NCBI GenBank assembly: GCA_030636125.1
Contig: DAOVXM010000130.1
Span: 1-7,204 of the forward strand
Source: Chloroflexota bacterium
GTDB lineage: Bacteria; Chloroflexota; Anaerolineae; Anaerolineales; UBA4823
DNA length: 7,204 bases
Direction: 5' to 3'
The notes under the pieces were generated by a model that worked only from the letters and a program-made list of their open reading frames with translations, was not told where the DNA came from and did no database searches. The position numbers and the translations under genes are program-made. Each line of letters starts with the position of its first letter. Position 1 is the stretch's first letter. Of this stretch, positions 5,479-7,204 are shown piece after piece.

Positions 5479-6585
5479 ATGAACGTGGTTACAAAGTACA
5501 CTGTAATTGGTGCCGGACACGGTGGAAAAGCTATGACTGCCCATCTGGCTTTAATGGGATTTGAGGTCACTCATTACAACCGCACACTCGATCACATATC
5601 TGGAGAGCAAGCACGAGGTGGTATTGAGCTGGAAAGTTTTGAAGGCGGACCGCGTGGGTTTGCTGAATTGAAACTGATTACTTCTGATATTGGTGAAGCG
5701 ATTAAAGATGCTGAGGTTATCATGGTCGTTGTTCCTTCATCCGCTCATGCTGATATTGCCAGGACTGTAGCCCCGCATGTGCGAGCTGGACAGATATTTC
5801 TATTACATCCCGGTCGTACAGGCGGAGCTATTGAATTCGATAAGGTGTTCAGAGATTGTGATGTAGATGTTGATGTGACAGTAGCTGAAGCGGAGACTTT
5901 TATCTACGCCAGTCGTGCGGAAGGGCCTGCTCAGGCTCGTATCTTTCGAATAAAGGATGCTGTTCCATTAGCCGCGCTTCCTTCAGTCCGCACTGGACAG
6001 GTTCTGGATGCGATCAAACCGGCATACCCGCAGTATATTGATGGGATCAATGTATTAAATACTGGCTTAAACAATATGGGCGCAAGTTTCCATCCTGCTC
6101 TGTCGTTATTGAATGCTGCCAGGATCGAATCCTCACACGGAGATTTTCAGTTCTATATTGATGGAGTGACTCCTGGAGTCGCACGCGTATTGGAGGTTCT
6201 TGATCGTGAGCGTGTAACAGTAGCTTCTGCGCTAGGTATCCGGGCACGGACCGCGATGGAGTGGTTGAAACTGGCGTACAACACTTCCGGAGAGAATCTG
6301 TACGAAGCGATTCAAAACCAACCCGGATACCTTGGGATCATGGCTCCCAGAACGCTTAACCACCGCTACATCTTCGAAGATGTGCCTATGAGTCTGGTCC
6401 CGATTGCTTCGCTCGCTCAGCGTTATGGGGTTTCGGTGAGGGGGATTGACAGCATTATCCGTCTGGCTTGCATTATTCATAGGACGGATTATTGGCGGCG
6501 CGGTCGTACTCTCGATAAACTGGGGATTGCTCACTTGAGCGTAACCGAAATAAAGCGTTTTGTGAATGAAGGGGTGCGCGTTTGA
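5479..6585 (+). CDS. Opine dehydrogenase family (NAD/NADP octopine/nopaline dehydrogenase)
   Basis: With the start at the ATG at 5479, the protein has 368 residues, typical for the family. The N-terminal Rossmann domain opens with YTVIGAGHGGKAMTAHLA (7-24), with GxGxxG at 11-16. The C-terminal octopine-dehydrogenase domain has NNMGASFHP (198-206), with H205 as the likely catalytic histidine and D301 (IFEDVP) as its partner, matching the His/Asp pair known from characterised opine dehydrogenases. These enzymes reductively join an amino acid to a 2-keto acid with NAD(P)H, or run the reverse; the substrates here cannot be read. An upstream in-frame ATG at 5437 lies inside the terminator stem and has no ribosome-binding site. 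The 5479 start has GGAGGTGGAG (5464-5473) just upstream. Because a strong terminator precedes it, it needs read-through or a promoter I could not find. Confidence 0.9.
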   Translation: MNVVTKYTVIGAGHGGKAMTAHLALMGFEVTHYNRTLDHISGEQARGGIELESFEGGPRGFAELKLITSDIGEAIKDAEVIMVVVPSSAHADIARTVAPHVRAGQIFLLHPGRTGGAIEFDKVFRDCDVDVDVTVAEAETFIYASRAEGPAQARIFRIKDAVPLAALPSVRTGQVLDAIKPAYPQYIDGINVLNTGLNNMGASFHPALSLLNAARIESSHGDFQFYIDGVTPGVARVLEVLDRERVTVASALGIRARTAMEWLKLAYNTSGENLYEAIQNQPGYLGIMAPRTLNHRYIFEDVPMSLVPIASLAQRYGVSVRGIDSIIRLACIIHRTDYWRRGRTLDKLGIAHLSVTEIKRFVNEGVRV

Positions 6586-6622
6586 TTTGATCGCAATCCC
6601 CCATATTTATACTGATTTTGTA

Positions 6623-7204
6623 CTAGCGTTCATTCTCGTGAAGAGATTTTGGAACCCGTCCGTAAAGGTACCAGTACTGTTCCTGAGGGAAACTGGCTGC
6701 AAGCGAAACATCCCAAATAAATTCACTTGAAATAAAAATGGTGTGCAGGAGCAAGTCCAGATTTGCGAGGAGATCTCGCTGGGCTTTGGAGATCTTCTCC
6801 GTTTGGGTACTCAATAAATGCATCATTACGCGTCTAGTCACTTCGTATTTATAACGGTCATATTGGGTCTCAGGATTTGCACGGTAATCTTCCAGGAAGT
6901 TCTTCCAGAGATTCAGGCGGGCGTGGTATTCCTTGGACGCTTTCCCCTCCCAGGCGACTCGCCAGCGTGTACGGAGATCGTTCAATCGTCGGCTTAGTTC
7001 CTCAAGCTCTACCTGCTGGGAGGATGTCTTTATACTGGATTGAGCTCTCAGACGAGCTAATAATAATCCTCCTAAAGTTAATTGGGGGTAAGGGGTTTCA
7101 CCAGCCGGAGCTCTAGTACCAATAGACCAGTATACATCGGATGATAACAGATATGATTCAAGCTGTTCAATTCCAGCTTTCAAATAGCGCAGGTCGTATT
7201 CAGG
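6623..7204 (-). CDS. Hypothetical protein, C-terminal part (N-terminus outside the window)
   Basis: The frame is open to the right edge: codons before the possible TTG at 7183 read PEYDLRYL and join smoothly to KAGIEQLESYLLSSDVYWSI. I therefore take the gene as entering from outside and ending at the TAG at 6623-6625. About 194 residues are visible. They appear mostly helical and charged, with a likely coiled-coil segment (SSQQVELEELSRRLNDL), a Trp/Arg-rich stretch (RTRWRVAW), and a C-terminus ending in QEQYWYLYGRVPKSLHENER. No membrane segment or catalytic motif is seen, and I recognise no characterised family. The sequence looks like a conserved hypothetical protein. It converges on the opine dehydrogenase gene with a 37-bp gap that shows no clear terminator. 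Confidence 0.75.
   Translation of the reverse strand, partial: PEYDLRYLKAGIEQLESYLLSSDVYWSIGTRAPAGETPYPQLTLGGLLLARLRAQSSIKTSSQQVELEELSRRLNDLRTRWRVAWEGKASKEYHARLNLWKNFLEDYRANPETQYDRYKYEVTRRVMMHLLSTQTEKISKAQRDLLANLDLLLHTIFISSEFIWDVSLAASFPQEQYWYLYGRVPKSLHENER

Noticed and set aside
6623..7183. Complete 186-residue protein starting at 7183
   Set aside because: The codon at 7183 is TTG with no SD, and the frame stays open to the window edge, so the gene is most likely 5'-truncated by the window.

Overview
The window reads as a chromosomal segment of a mid-GC, probably Gram-positive-like or Chloroflexota (Anaerolineae-type) bacterium. The evidence is a complete T-box riboswitch, strong AAGGAG/GGAGG ribosome-binding sites, a textbook sigma-70/A-type promoter, and a TrpB2-type tryptophan synthase. 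The phylum is an inference; no marker gene is present. No tRNA, rRNA, CRISPR array, phage gene or intact mobile element is visible.

Left part (1-2947), all on the minus strand. Reading in the direction of transcription: a TRIC/UPF0126-type membrane protein (2947-2159); a metallo-beta-lactamase-fold hydrolase (1972-785); a 116-residue protein of unknown function with a histidine cluster (771-421), whose ribosome-binding site overlaps the hydrolase stop codon; and the N-terminus of a membrane protein resembling ClC chloride channels (209 to the left edge). The hydrolase and the small protein form a clear two-gene unit. The gaps at 210-420 and 1973-2158 hold inverted repeats, plus a well-formed Shine-Dalgarno with no ordinary start codon.

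Middle (2948-3904). The divergent intergenic region contains a long open frame without a good start on the minus strand, which may be a gene remnant. It is followed by a GC-rich hairpin and about four degenerate 24-bp G-rich tandem repeats. On the plus strand comes a consensus promoter (TTGACA, 16 bp, TATAAT) driving a leader of about 430 nt. The leader is a tryptophan-specific T-box: the specifier codon is TGG at 3562-3564, and the antiterminator bulge carries TGGC, complementary to a GCCA tRNA 3' end, as expected for tRNA-Trp with discriminator G73. A mutually exclusive terminator hairpin follows.

Right part (3905-7204). After the T-box come a 37-codon small ORF without tryptophan codons and then trpB2 (4024-5391), whose ribosome-binding site lies inside the end of the small ORF. 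A perfect 15-bp intrinsic terminator closes this unit. Next is an octopine/nopaline (opine) dehydrogenase-family gene (5479-6585). It converges on an unrecognised gene on the minus strand that runs off the right edge (6623-7204).

Functional picture: when uncharged tRNA-Trp accumulates, the T-box should allow transcription of the small ORF and trpB2, making tryptophan from indole and serine. No trpA is present next to it. The adjacent opine dehydrogenase might act on an amino acid, but the terminator between them leaves any link unproven.
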